A stretch of DNA of 64,000 bases. Source: Lachnospiraceae bacterium. Its GTDB lineage: Bacteria > Bacillota > Clostridia > Lachnospirales > Lachnospiraceae. How positions within the stretch are numbered: the first letter of the stretch is position 1; each line of letters begins with the position of its first letter. The stretch covers positions 122,208 to 186,207 of the forward strand of contig CAJTGD010000006.1 of the NCBI GenBank assembly GCA_910575475.1, read 5' to 3'. Positions 25,853 to 33,444 of the stretch are shown piece by piece. The position numbers and the translations under genes were made by a program. Below the pieces are notes generated by a model. That model ran no database searches, was not told the DNA's origin, and worked only from the letters and a program-made list of their open reading frames with translations.

Positions 25853-28210
25853 ATGTACAAAATATTCTATACAGATCATGCGAAGGAATGGCTGCAGGCA
25901 CTGCCCCTCGGCAACGGCCGTCTGGGAGCGATGGTATACGGCGAGCCCTTTACAGGCAGGATCCAGATGAACGAGGAAAGTGTGGTCTACGGCGGCCCGA
26001 TCGACCGGATCAATCCGGATGCGTCGAAGTATTTTCCGGAAATCCGACGCCTGATAAAGGAAGGAAAAATCGAGGAGGCCGAAGAGTTGAGTGTCTACGC
26101 CCTGTCCGGAATGCCACAGAGCCAGAGGCCGTTCCAGACACTGGGGGAATTTTCCTACAAGATTCAAAACAGCGGCGGTGAGATTTCCGGGTATCGGCGT
26201 GAGCTGGACCTGGAAAATGGAATCGTCACGGTCCGTTATCAGCAGAATGGGATCACCTATATAATGAAGGCTTTCATTTCCCTGGAAGCGGATACTCTGG
26301 CGGTGGAATTCTCGGCGGACAGGCCGGGAAGCCTTTCCATGTCGGGTCTGCTGACGAGAGGGAGATACTATAACTGCGCGGGAAGCGCGGGAGAGGACAC
26401 GATCTATATCGATGGAGATCTGGGAAAAGGCGGGAGCGAGTTCTGCATACAGGCGAAGGCCTGCGTACAGGGCGGAAGTGTTCAGACGATCGGGGAGCAT
26501 CTGGTGATCAAAAATGCCGACCGGGCGGTGATCTATGTGAACGGCGTTACCACCTATCCGCTGCGGGAGAAGAAGATTGCCGACTGTTATGCATATCTGC
26601 AGGAGCAAATGGCGGGGCTGACGCTGGAAGGCTTCGGGGAGATTCGGGAGGCGCATATCCGCAGGCATTCGGAAATGTTTGGACGGTCGGTGCTTGTGCT
26701 GGGAGCCGGGGCATCGGAGAATGGAGTACATTTGCGGCTGGTTGCGGAACTGGAGCAGCTTCCCACGGATGAACGTCTGCGCAGGATCGCGGAGGGCGGC
26801 ACGGATCATGAAATGGCGGCGCTTTACTATGCATACGGCCGCTATCTGCTGATGTCCTGCAGCCAGCCGGGAGGGCTTCCGGCCAATCTGCAGGGGATCT
26901 GGTGTGAAAAGCTGGAGCCCATCTGGGATTCCAAATACACCATCAATATCAACACCCAGATGAATTACTGGCCTGCGGAGATCTGCAACCTTTCCGAGTG
27001 CCATATGCCTTTGTTCGAGCATCTGGAGCGGATGCTGGAAAACGGAAAGCGCACGGCCCGGGAAATGTACGGCTGCCGCGGGTTTGTGGCCCACCACAAT
27101 ACCGACGTGTGGGCGGATACGGCTCCCCAGGACTTGGCCATTCCGGCGACCTATTGGGTGATGGGCGGCGCATGGCTGGCGACCCACATCTGGAAGCATT
27201 TTCGGTATACGATGGATCAGGATTTTCTGGAACGGATGTACCCGATTTTGTTTGAATGTGTACAGTTTTTCGGGGATTTCCTGATGGAGGATGAGGGGGA
27301 GCTGGTGATCTGCCCGTCCGTTTCTCCGGAAAATACATATATCATGAAAAATGGAAAGACCGGACGGCTCTGCATGAGCTCCACTATGGACACGGCGATC
27401 CTGCGGGATATTCTGATCCAGTTTTTGGAGAGCGAGCGGATCCTCGGTAAGCAGTCCGAGCTGGGAGAGCAGGCAGTCCGGATATTGGAAAAGCTGCCCG
27501 GCTTCGGCGTGGGCAGGCACGGTCAGCTGATGGAATGGCGGGAGGATTATGAGGAATGGGAGATCGGCCATCGGCATTTTTCCCATCTCTATCCCATTTT
27601 TCCATCCAATCAGATCAATGAATATGAAAATGAGGAGCTGCTGGAGGCTGGAAAAAAGGCACTGGAGCGGCGCATGCAACACGGAGGAGGACATACGGGA
27701 TGGAGCTGCGCGTGGCTCATCAACCTGTACGCGAGGTTTGGCGACGGGGACAGCGCGGTCCGGTATATCCATGACCTGTTAGGAAAGCTGACCGCCCCCA
27801 ACCTGTTCGACATGCACCCGCCGCTGGACCGGATTCCGGGCATTCCCTGGGTATTCCAGATCGACGGCAACCTGGGCGGCGCCTGCGGGATCGCGCAGAT
27901 GCTGCTGCAGAGCCATCTGGACGAGATCCGCCTTCTCCCGGCTCTGCCCTCCTCCTGGAAAGAGGGGCGTGTGACGGGACTTTGCGCGGAAGGCGGATTT
28001 GAAGTGGATATCTGCTGGCAGGACGGGAGGCTGAAGGAAGCGGTTCTCTATGCGAAGAAAGGCGGAAGGGCTGTGGTCCGCTGCGGGGAGAAGCTTGCGA
28101 TGTCGGCAGCCGGGAAGGAAGTTACGGTTTCTGCGGATGAAAAGGGGCGTTATGTGTGGGAGACGCAGGTAGGGGAAGCTTACCGGATGGAAGCGGTTTC
28201 CAATGGATAG
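25853..28210 (+). CDS. GH95 alpha-L-fucosidase-type glycoside hydrolase
   Basis: 785 residues with the GH95 hallmarks: N-terminal ALPLGNGRLGAMVYG, active-site Asn pair in NINTQMNYWPAE, the acid Glu region LMEWREDYEEW followed by HRHFSHLYPIFP, and the Asp of QIDGNLGGACG. GH95 enzymes cleave alpha-1,2-L-fucose by inversion; a few act on L-galactose. It lacks a secretion signal, so hydrolysis is intracellular after import. It is the last gene of the 17-28 kb operon and fits with the isomerase at 20350-21717. No AGGAGG stands at the chosen ATG, though a GGAGGAAGC site does. Confidence 0.9.
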   Translation: MYKIFYTDHAKEWLQALPLGNGRLGAMVYGEPFTGRIQMNEESVVYGGPIDRINPDASKYFPEIRRLIKEGKIEEAEELSVYALSGMPQSQRPFQTLGEFSYKIQNSGGEISGYRRELDLENGIVTVRYQQNGITYIMKAFISLEADTLAVEFSADRPGSLSMSGLLTRGRYYNCAGSAGEDTIYIDGDLGKGGSEFCIQAKACVQGGSVQTIGEHLVIKNADRAVIYVNGVTTYPLREKKIADCYAYLQEQMAGLTLEGFGEIREAHIRRHSEMFGRSVLVLGAGASENGVHLRLVAELEQLPTDERLRRIAEGGTDHEMAALYYAYGRYLLMSCSQPGGLPANLQGIWCEKLEPIWDSKYTININTQMNYWPAEICNLSECHMPLFEHLERMLENGKRTAREMYGCRGFVAHHNTDVWADTAPQDLAIPATYWVMGGAWLATHIWKHFRYTMDQDFLERMYPILFECVQFFGDFLMEDEGELVICPSVSPENTYIMKNGKTGRLCMSSTMDTAILRDILIQFLESERILGKQSELGEQAVRILEKLPGFGVGRHGQLMEWREDYEEWEIGHRHFSHLYPIFPSNQINEYENEELLEAGKKALERRMQHGGGHTGWSCAWLINLYARFGDGDSAVRYIHDLLGKLTAPNLFDMHPPLDRIPGIPWVFQIDGNLGGACGIAQMLLQSHLDEIRLLPALPSSWKEGRVTGLCAEGGFEVDICWQDGRLKEAVLYAKKGGRAVVRCGEKLAMSAAGKEVTVSADEKGRYVWETQVGEAYRMEAVSNG

Positions 28211-28234
28211 CGATACTCTTTGTTCTGGAAATAT

Positions 28235-28266
28235 GCCTGGTGCTGTGTTACAATCAGATAGACAAT
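28235..28266 (+). promoter_or_regulatory. recurring promoter-like module, copy 1
   Basis: Contains TACAAT (28249-28254) inside a stretch GCCTGGTGCTGTG...ATAGACAA that is repeated, with changes, at 30045-30076. It stands before the first gene of the AT-rich island. No good -35 is seen at 17 bp. Confidence 0.4.
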
Positions 28267-28325
28267 GAGCATTCTCGGAAACTCAGCCGCAAAGATGGGT
28301 GCAAGGGAGTTTCCGAGAGTGCTCA
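28266..28325. repeat. inverted repeat with 19-bp arms
   Basis: TGAGCATTCTCGGAAACTC (28266-28284) pairs with the complementary arm at 28307-28325 with one G-T mismatch. It lies in the leader of the reductase-like gene, 20 bp before its ribosome site. A shorter relative lies at 10094-10131. Confidence 0.75.
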
Positions 28326-28345
28326 CAATTGATTGGAGGTATAAA

Positions 28346-29029
28346 ATGGACAGACCTGTTACGACATTATTTATGCTGATGTCTGTTGACGGAAAAATCA
28401 GCACCGGCGCGTCAGACAGCTTAGACGTGGATAAGGATTTCCCTAAAATCGCAGGAGTGAAGGAAGGATTACATCAATATTATGAGATAGAGCAGACAAC
28501 GGATCTGTGGTCGCTGAATTCCGGAAGAGTGCAGGCCAAGATCGGCGCGAACACAGAGGACATGCCCCAAAAAACGCCTGTGTCCTTTGTTTCGATTGAT
28601 AATCAGCATCTAAAGGAGCATGGCATACGTTATCTTTGTGCTTTATCAAAACAATTTGTGCTGGTTACATCGAATGGAAACCATCCGGCATTTGAAGTGG
28701 AAGAAGACAACCTTCATATCATATATCAAAAAGAACTGTTGCTGAAAGAGGTTCTTACAAAACTCAGATCAGAATTTGGCTGTGAGAGGATCACGATACA
28801 AACCGGCGGTACATTAAACGGGCTGTTTCTTCGTGAAAAGCTGATCGATTACATTGATATCGTTGTCGCTCCTGTTTTAATCGGCGGAAAAGATACGTCT
28901 ACCTTAATTGATGGGCAATCCCTGTTGTCAGAAAGCGAATTATCAAAATTGGGTGTGCTGAAACTGCAGGAATGTGTGGTTTTGGAAAACTCATATCTTC
29001 GATTGCGGTATGAGGTGATTCAAGGATAA
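28346..29029 (+). CDS. dihydrofolate reductase-like / RibD C-terminal family protein
   Basis: 227 residues from ATG 28346 (TTGGAGG upstream). The fold is that of RibD_C/DHFR-like NADPH reductases: N-terminal PVTTLFMLMSVDGKIS, a nucleotide-binding ITIQTGGTLNG and VVAPVLIGGKDTST. It is probably a pyrimidine or pterin-type reductase with unknown substrate. It is the first gene of the AT-rich island; the 3' flank after its TAA (TTCC-containing hairpin, then GGCTGAAC) is shared with the unrelated reductase fragment ending at 31607. Confidence 0.78.
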   Translation: MDRPVTTLFMLMSVDGKISTGASDSLDVDKDFPKIAGVKEGLHQYYEIEQTTDLWSLNSGRVQAKIGANTEDMPQKTPVSFVSIDNQHLKEHGIRYLCALSKQFVLVTSNGNHPAFEVEEDNLHIIYQKELLLKEVLTKLRSEFGCERITIQTGGTLNGLFLREKLIDYIDIVVAPVLIGGKDTSTLIDGQSLLSESELSKLGVLKLQECVVLENSYLRLRYEVIQG

Positions 29030-29064
29030 GCTTCCCGTTTTTGAGGGGGCTGAACAGAACGGGA
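29027..29064. repeat. island 3'-flank motif E (TAA + TTCC hairpin)
   Basis: Begins at the stop codon of the reductase gene and contains TTCCCGTT and AACGGGAA arms around a GGCTGAAC core. It aligns with motif D at 31605-31641. Motifs of the same design follow stops at 30770, 31019 and 39651, and one lies near 33145. Confidence 0.55.
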
Positions 29065-29072
29065 AAACAAGA

Positions 29073-29165
29073 TTTCCAGCTGTACGGTGCGATTCAACAG
29101 GTTATTCGCATGCAATTGATTGCGATGCAAATGACCTGTTGAATCAGCAACCGCACAGTTGGAAA
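29073..29165. repeat. 93-bp inverted repeat of the GTAC family
   Basis: Left arm TTTCCAGCTGTACGGTGC continues into GATTCAACAGGT. The right arm is complementary over about 30 bases with a few mismatches, and the core CATGCAATTGATTG is itself palindromic. The ends match the 79-bp elements but the interior differs. It occupies the space before the DUF3795 gene. Confidence 0.75.
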
Positions 29166-29186
29166 AATTTAAGGAGGAATCTACAT

Positions 29187-29519
29187 ATGAGGGATATGAT
29201 TGCATACTGCGGGCTGGACTGTGAAACCTGTGATGCTTATCTGGCAACGATCAATGACGACCAGGCTTTGCGTGAGAAAACTGCAAAACTATGGGCTGAA
29301 TTAAATCAGGCTCCGATACTGCCTGAACATATTCATTGCGAAGGCTGCCGTGTTGATGGGATCAAAACCATATACTGTGACAGCCTTTGCGCGATTCGGC
29401 AGTGTGCGGTAAAAAAAGAGGTATCCACGTGCGGCGACTGCCAGGACTTCGAAAAATGTCAGACTCTTGGAGAGATCATCTCAGGGAATCCTGACGCGCT
29501 AAAGAATTTGAAGGGATAG
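29187..29519 (+). CDS. DUF3795 cysteine-rich protein, copy 1
   Basis: 110 residues from ATG 29187 with AAGGAGG 8 bases upstream. It shows the DUF3795 pattern: AYCGLDCETCDAY at the N-terminus, then HCEGCR, CDSLCAIRQCA and CGDCQDFEKC, ten or more cysteines likely to bind a metal or Fe-S centre. Molecular function is unknown. A second family member lies at 31687-32064 in the same island. Confidence 0.85.
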   Translation: MRDMIAYCGLDCETCDAYLATINDDQALREKTAKLWAELNQAPILPEHIHCEGCRVDGIKTIYCDSLCAIRQCAVKKEVSTCGDCQDFEKCQTLGEIISGNPDALKNLKG

Positions 29520-29570
29520 AATATATCGTTTGACTGCCAAAGAATCTAGCGGAGAAAATTGGCAACTATA

Positions 29571-29627
29571 AAGAATCCGGAGCAACAGCCCTCAATACTG
29601 CCTGTTGTTCCGGACTCTTGTATTTTT
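29571..29627. terminator. bidirectional terminator-like hairpin
   Basis: AAGAATCCGGAGCAACAG (29571-29588) pairs with CTGTTGTTCCGGACTCTT (29602-29619) with two mismatches, and a T-run follows on the plus strand. It separates DUF3795 copy 1 from the convergent 54-residue gene. Confidence 0.65.
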
Positions 29628-29790
29628 AACCGACGACCAGTTCACAGATCTCTTCAAATGTTTTCCCCGGATTCTGCATGATCACATTGTAGATTGGAAG
29701 AACTTCCTCCGATTCGGTCTCCATCTCTTCTTTCAGCTTACGGTCAAATTTTTCCTGTACAAACTCCATAAAAGTATCCTCTATGCTCAT
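29626..29790 (-). CDS. 54-residue protein of unknown function
   Basis: A short gene on the minus strand inside a plus-strand island. GGGAGG lies 8 bases before the ATG at 29790. The protein is acidic and helical (FVQEKFDRKLKEEME, then an IYNVIMQNPGKTFEEICELV tail) with no TM or known motif. Codon use and the clear ribosome site support it. A 7-codon leader frame ending 28 bp upstream (29818-29841) has its own AGGAGG. It ends at a terminator hairpin. Function unknown; a small regulator or antitoxin is conceivable. Confidence 0.65.
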   Translation of the reverse strand: MSIEDTFMEFVQEKFDRKLKEEMETESEEVLPIYNVIMQNPGKTFEEICELVVG

Positions 29791-30202
29791 ACCATTTACC
29801 TCCCTATTCTGTTGTGTTCAGGAGATTTTCCTGCTTACCATTCAGAAAACCTCCTGCTTATCTGGATAAAAGCACGAATTTTCTGAAAGGGAAGGGAATA
29901 GAGTCCCTTGCATTGATATGTTGCAGATATACCGGAATCCGATGTTCCGGTATCGTTGAACTTTAGAAAATATGCTTTTTCTTATTTTAGCACACGGACA
30001 TTGGGCAGCGCAAGAGGATTTTCAGCGCATTTTTGTAGAAAAAAGTCTGGCGCCATGATACAATCGTATAGACAAATTGGGATTTACCGAGCAGATACAG
30101 GTGCGTAATCATGAAAAACTATACACAGATTTATGTAAAAAGTGCAAGATGCAGACCGATTGGATGCAATAGGAGAGATAGGAATTGTGGAGGATAGTGT
30201 AA
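29791..30202. other. intergenic region with leader peptide candidate and hairpin
   Basis: On the minus strand, AGGAGG and an ATG at 29841 open a 7-codon frame (MVSRKIS) before the 54-residue gene. Further up is the inverted repeat ATACCGGAATCC/GTTCCGGTAT (29929-29953). On the plus strand lies the second copy of the promoter-like module (30045-30076, TACAAT at 30059-30064), which probably serves GrpB. No other gene is visible. Confidence 0.45.
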
Positions 30203-30772
30203 ATGGGAAAAGAACTATCGGAAATGCCTTTGGAAGAATTATGGGAACTGTTTCCCGTGTTCCTTGTCCCACATAATGATAAATGGAATATATTTTATGA
30301 TGAAATGGAATCTTTCCTGAAAATCACATTGTCACAGTGCCAGGTTGAGAGAATTAGTCATATTGGGAGTACTGCAATATCTGGAATATGGGCAAAAGAT
30401 ATTGTTGATGTACTGATTGAAGTATCAAAGGATTCCGATATTGAGAATACTGCAAAAGTAATTGAAAAGAACGGGTTTATTCGGATGTCAACAGAAGCGG
30501 GCAGAATATCGTTTAATCGTGGATATACGAAAGACGGATTTGCTGATAAAGTTTTTCATGTACACCTCCGCTATACTGGAGATAATGATGAATTGTATTT
30601 TAGAGATTATTTGAATGAGCATACACAAATAGCCAAGGAATACGAAAAGATGAAATTGAAATTGTGGAAGATGTTTGGACATAATCGGGATGCTTATACT
30701 GACGCAAAGACAGAGTTTGTTAAGAAATGGACATCTGAAGCAAAAAATGTTTACACAGGAAGGTATCAATAA
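30203..30772 (+). CDS. GrpB-family (UPF0157) nucleotidyltransferase-fold protein
   Basis: 189 residues. GrpB proteins have a nucleotidyltransferase-like core. Here the pattern is VERISHIGSTAISGIWAKDIVDVLI, with the Gly-Ser and Asp residues of the family, and the late segment FHVHLRYTGDNDELYFRDYL is also typical. The biochemical role of the family is poorly known. It is AT-rich, as is the rest of the island. Its stop codon TAA opens a TTCC hairpin (motif A). Confidence 0.85.
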   Translation: MGKELSEMPLEELWELFPVFLVPHNDKWNIFYDEMESFLKITLSQCQVERISHIGSTAISGIWAKDIVDVLIEVSKDSDIENTAKVIEKNGFIRMSTEAGRISFNRGYTKDGFADKVFHVHLRYTGDNDELYFRDYLNEHTQIAKEYEKMKLKLWKMFGHNRDAYTDAKTEFVKKWTSEAKNVYTGRYQ

Positions 30773-30822
30773 CTTCCTGTTTGGCGGGAAGATATAGGAA
30801 ACAGAAAATCGGGATTTATGAA
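30770..30822. repeat. island 3'-flank motif A
   Basis: TAA then CTTCCTG-TTTGG-CGGGAAG hairpin, AGGAAACAGAAAATC and GGGATTTAT. It aligns at roughly 75% with motif B (31019-31070) across two unrelated genes. Confidence 0.6.
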
Positions 30823-30838
30823 ATTGGAGGAATAAAGT

Positions 30839-31021
30839 ATGTGGGAAGAATTAGGAATCAGTGGCGGAACTGCAATCATTATTTTGATTGCATTGTATTT
30901 TATCGTGAAGTGGGCAGTAAAAAACGGTGTAAAAGAAGCGTATAAGGATATTACTGGAAAGAAAACAGCTGAGGATACTGAAATTGAAACGGCACTCGGA
31001 CTTGACGATGAAGATAAGTAA
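30839..31021 (+). CDS. small single-TM protein
   Basis: 60 residues with TTGGAGG before the ATG. One TM at about 11-27 (TAIIILIALYFIVKWAV) is followed by a basic then acidic cytoplasmic tail (KEAYKDITGKK, then TEIETALGLDDEDK). I do not recognise a named function; it resembles short membrane proteins common in Clostridia. It stands alone between two cassette-like flanks. Confidence 0.75.
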   Translation: MWEELGISGGTAIIILIALYFIVKWAVKNGVKEAYKDITGKKTAEDTEIETALGLDDEDK

Positions 31022-31070
31022 ATTCCAGTTTGTCGGGAAGTTGCAGGAAGTGTAAAAACGGGATTTGTAA
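31019..31070. repeat. island 3'-flank motif B
   Basis: TAA, ATTCCAG, TTTGTCGGGAAG, then AGGAAG and AAAAACGGGATTTG. It aligns with motif A (30770) and motif C (33145) although the genes before them are unrelated. Confidence 0.6.
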
Positions 31071-31084
31071 CGAGGAGAAATCAA

Positions 31085-31168
31085 ATGAAAAGAGAACAAA
31101 AATCATTGCGGAGAAGCGGGACGGATATATGTGAATTTCTAAAAGAATTTTATGATGAATGGACATGA
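31085..31168 (+). pseudogene. 27-codon remnant of an unidentified gene
   Basis: A short frame with GAGGAGA before its ATG, beginning MKREQKSLRRSG and ending EFYDEWT. It has the look of a gene start (charged, ordinary codon use) but stops after 27 residues. The following DNA is the duplicated start of the RhuM gene, so the original gene was probably cut off by recombination. Confidence 0.35.
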
Positions 31169-31204
31169 TGCTGATGCAATTTCGCATTTTGACAAGGAGG
31201 TTTC

Positions 31205-31607
31205 ATGAGTAGGGACAAAGTTGTATTATTTGAGACAAATGATAAAAAGAATTGTTACTGAACTTTCACCGAACGAGTGGGTATATAGCGATTTTGCAAC
31301 CTATGTTGTAACACACAACCCAAAAACGTCTTCTGATAAAATTCATTTTACCAATGAAAGCCCCGTTGAGCTGATAAAAAAACTACGAGAAGAAAACGGA
31401 AAAGGGATTTGGATATGCGGTGGCGCAAACCTTATCCAGCAGTTCGTTAAGGAAGATATGATTGATTGTTATTATATTACGGTTATTCCAACGATTTTAG
31501 GTTCAGGCATTCGGCTTTTTGAAAAGACTGACCATGAAATTAAGTTGAGGCTGCTCAAAACACAATCGTATAATGGTATGACGGATTTAATCTATATAAA
31601 AAGATAA
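31205..31607 (+). pseudogene. dihydrofolate reductase-like 3' fragment fused to a RhuM gene start
   Basis: From 31194 to 31250 the DNA copies the ribosome site and first 15 codons of the RhuM-Fic gene (32132-32190) with few differences. At 31250 it jumps to the last about 115 codons of a DHFR/RibD_C-type reductase (SDFATYVVTHNPK, GIWICGGANLIQQF, IPTILGSGIRLF). The two parts are in different frames: the copied start reads 18 residues to a TGA. The reductase has lost its NADPH-binding N-terminus. It ends in the TAA/TTCC flank motif D. Confidence 0.72.
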
Positions 31608-31652
31608 ATTTCCATTTTTGGGGTGGCTGAACGGAATATATCGTTTGACAGC
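31605..31652. repeat. island 3'-flank motif D
   Basis: TAA, ATTTCC, ATTTTTGGGGTGGCTGAACGG and ATATATCGTTTGAC. Its left half matches motif E (29027) and its right half matches the sequence just after DUF3795 copy 1 (29518-29535). It therefore looks like motif E without the DUF3795 insert. Confidence 0.55.
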
Positions 31653-31686
31653 TTTTCAAAAGATAAGAATTAAAGGAGAAATTCAA

Positions 31687-32064
31687 ATGAAAAGAGAACT
31701 TGGGATTGCAAGATGTGGTCTGGCCTGCTGTTTATGTTCTGAAAACATTACATGTAATGGCTGCAGCTCTGATGAGTGCGTTGATAAAGAATGGTGTGAA
31801 AATCGAAAGTGCTCGATTGAGAAAGAAATATCAAACTGTTTTTTATGTGAAAATGACTGCCATAAAGGAATCTTGTCGAAAATGAAACCATACGGATTTA
31901 CAGAATTTGCGAAAAGATATGGACTTGAAGAACTGCTGGATTGTCTTGAAAGAAACGAAAAAAATGGAGTGATCTACCATCGCGAAGGGGTAATAGGAGA
32001 TTACGACAATTTTGACGATTTAGAAAAATTGATCGAGTTTATAAAAAGCGGTATATTGGCATAG
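31687..32064 (+). CDS. DUF3795 cysteine-rich protein, copy 2
   Basis: 125 residues from ATG 31687 (AAAGGAG upstream). Family pattern IARCGLACCLCS, CNGCSSDEC, WCENRKCS and CFLCENDCHKG, twelve or more cysteines. It is longer than copy 1, with a C-terminal helical tail. Function unknown, probably metal-binding. It lies between the reductase fragment and the RhuM-Fic gene. Confidence 0.85.
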   Translation: MKRELGIARCGLACCLCSENITCNGCSSDECVDKEWCENRKCSIEKEISNCFLCENDCHKGILSKMKPYGFTEFAKRYGLEELLDCLERNEKNGVIYHREGVIGDYDNFDDLEKLIEFIKSGILA

Positions 32065-32142
32065 CTAAGAGTCTTAAATATTACAGAAAAAATTGCCTGG
32101 TATGAACATGGATGAAATTGAGTATAGGAATAAGGAGGGTTT

Positions 32143-33075
32143 ATGAGTAGGGACAAAGTTGTATTATTTGAGACGAATGATAAAAAGATAATTTTATCTG
32201 TACAGATAGAAAATGAGACAGTGTGGCTAAATCGTAACCAAATGTCGGATTTGTTTGAAAGAGATGTTAAGACAATTGGTAAGCATATCAATAATGCACT
32301 TAAAGAAGAAGTGGATTATTCAACTGTCGCAAAATTTGCGACAGTTCAACGGGAGGGCAATAGAGATGTAGAAAGGGATGTTGAATATTATAATTTAGAT
32401 ATGATTATATCTGTTGGATATCGTGTTAAATCGAAACGGGGTGTAGAATTTCGCAAATGGGCGAATTCGGTTTTAAAGCAATACATTTTGCAGGGATATG
32501 CTGTAAATAATAGTCGTATCAATCAGCTTGGCGAGGTGATACGGATTATGAAACGTACAGAAAATGAATTGGATAGCAGACAAGTACTAACCGTCATAGA
32601 AAAATATAGTGAAGCATTAGAATTGCTGGATTCTTACGACCATCAAAATATGACCCGCCCAACCGGGAATATTGCGATATACGAACTTACTTATGAAGAA
32701 TGTCAGGAAGTAATTAAAAATATGCGATTTGGAGATGAATCTGATCTTTTTGGAAAAGAAAAGGACGATTCTTTTAGAGGAAGTATAGGTAATATCTATC
32801 AGTCGTTCGACGGTCAGGATATATATCCTACATTGGAAGAAAAGGCGGCTCATTTACTTTATTTTATCACAAAGAACCATAGTTTTTTTGACGGAAATAA
32901 AAGAATAGCAGCAACGATATTTCTGTATTTTTTAGACAGAAATAAGAGACTTTTTGCTGACGGGAGAAAACTTATAGATGATCATACTCTTGTAGCGCTC
33001 ACAATAATGATTGCGGAATCAAGACCAGATGAAATGGAAATGATGGTTACAGTAATTCTAAATTGTTTAAAATAA
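32143..33075 (+). CDS. RhuM-family protein with C-terminal Fic/Doc domain
   Basis: 310 residues. The N-terminal half is RhuM (residues 1-125: ETVWLNRNQMSDLFERD, YNLDMIISVGYRVKSKRGVEFRKWAN). A helical linker leads to a Fic/Doc domain with the catalytic loop HSFFDGNKRIA (His246), the Doc-like GNKR variant. Fic domains transfer nucleotide or phosphate to a protein hydroxyl, so this may be a toxin or effector. No inhibitory (S/T)xxxE(G/N) helix was picked out. AAGGAGG precedes the ATG. Its first 15 codons are duplicated at 31205. Confidence 0.85.
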   Translation: MSRDKVVLFETNDKKIILSVQIENETVWLNRNQMSDLFERDVKTIGKHINNALKEEVDYSTVAKFATVQREGNRDVERDVEYYNLDMIISVGYRVKSKRGVEFRKWANSVLKQYILQGYAVNNSRINQLGEVIRIMKRTENELDSRQVLTVIEKYSEALELLDSYDHQNMTRPTGNIAIYELTYEECQEVIKNMRFGDESDLFGKEKDDSFRGSIGNIYQSFDGQDIYPTLEEKAAHLLYFITKNHSFFDGNKRIAATIFLYFLDRNKRLFADGRKLIDDHTLVALTIMIAESRPDEMEMMVTVILNCLK

Positions 33076-33144
33076 TTTTGATATATTCGAATCAGGTTCA
33101 AGGAAATGAATCATAAGTATTAATAATAGATTAGTTTTGAAAGA

Positions 33145-33202
33145 TAAATTCCAGTTGTGCGGAAGTTGTAGGAAGCGTAAAATCAGAAGCTGTAAAGGAG
33201 AT
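33145..33202. repeat. island flank motif C
   Basis: TAA, ATTCCAG, TTGTGCGGAAG, TTGTAGGAAG and CGTAAAATC, aligning with motifs A and B. Here it is 70 bp downstream of the RhuM-Fic stop and directly before the oxidase fragment; whatever gene it once ended is no longer visible. Confidence 0.5.
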
Positions 33203-33207
33203 CCTCC

Positions 33208-33366
33208 ATGAAAAACATAAGTTCAGAAGCTGAAAAAATAATGATGGAGCGTTTTGGAAAAGATACTGTCATTGCATTAGCAACCGTTGAGGACGGAGTC
33301 CCATATGTAAGAAGTGTAAATGCATACTATGAAAATGGAGCATTTTATATCATTACATATTTATAA
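33208..33366 (+). pseudogene. pyridoxamine 5'-phosphate oxidase-like protein, N-terminal fragment
   Basis: 52 codons from ATG 33208 (AAAGGAG upstream). The sequence ERFGKDTVIALATVEDG and PYVRSVNAYYENGAFYIIT is the first two beta strands of the PPOX/general-stress FMN-binding barrel. It stops abruptly at TAA 33364 after about one-third of the usual 130-140 residues, so it is a 3'-truncated gene. Confidence 0.75.
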
Positions 33367-33444
33367 GAACACTCCCGTGCGGTAATGCAGATTGCAATGA
33401 ATTGATTGCTGTGTTGAAGTTATAAGGCAGAAGAGGTGACCAAT

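Noticed and set aside
25829..27772. 647-codon minus-strand frame opposite the GH95 gene
   Set aside because: Antisense of a well-supported glycosidase; composition is that of a mirror frame and it has no motif.
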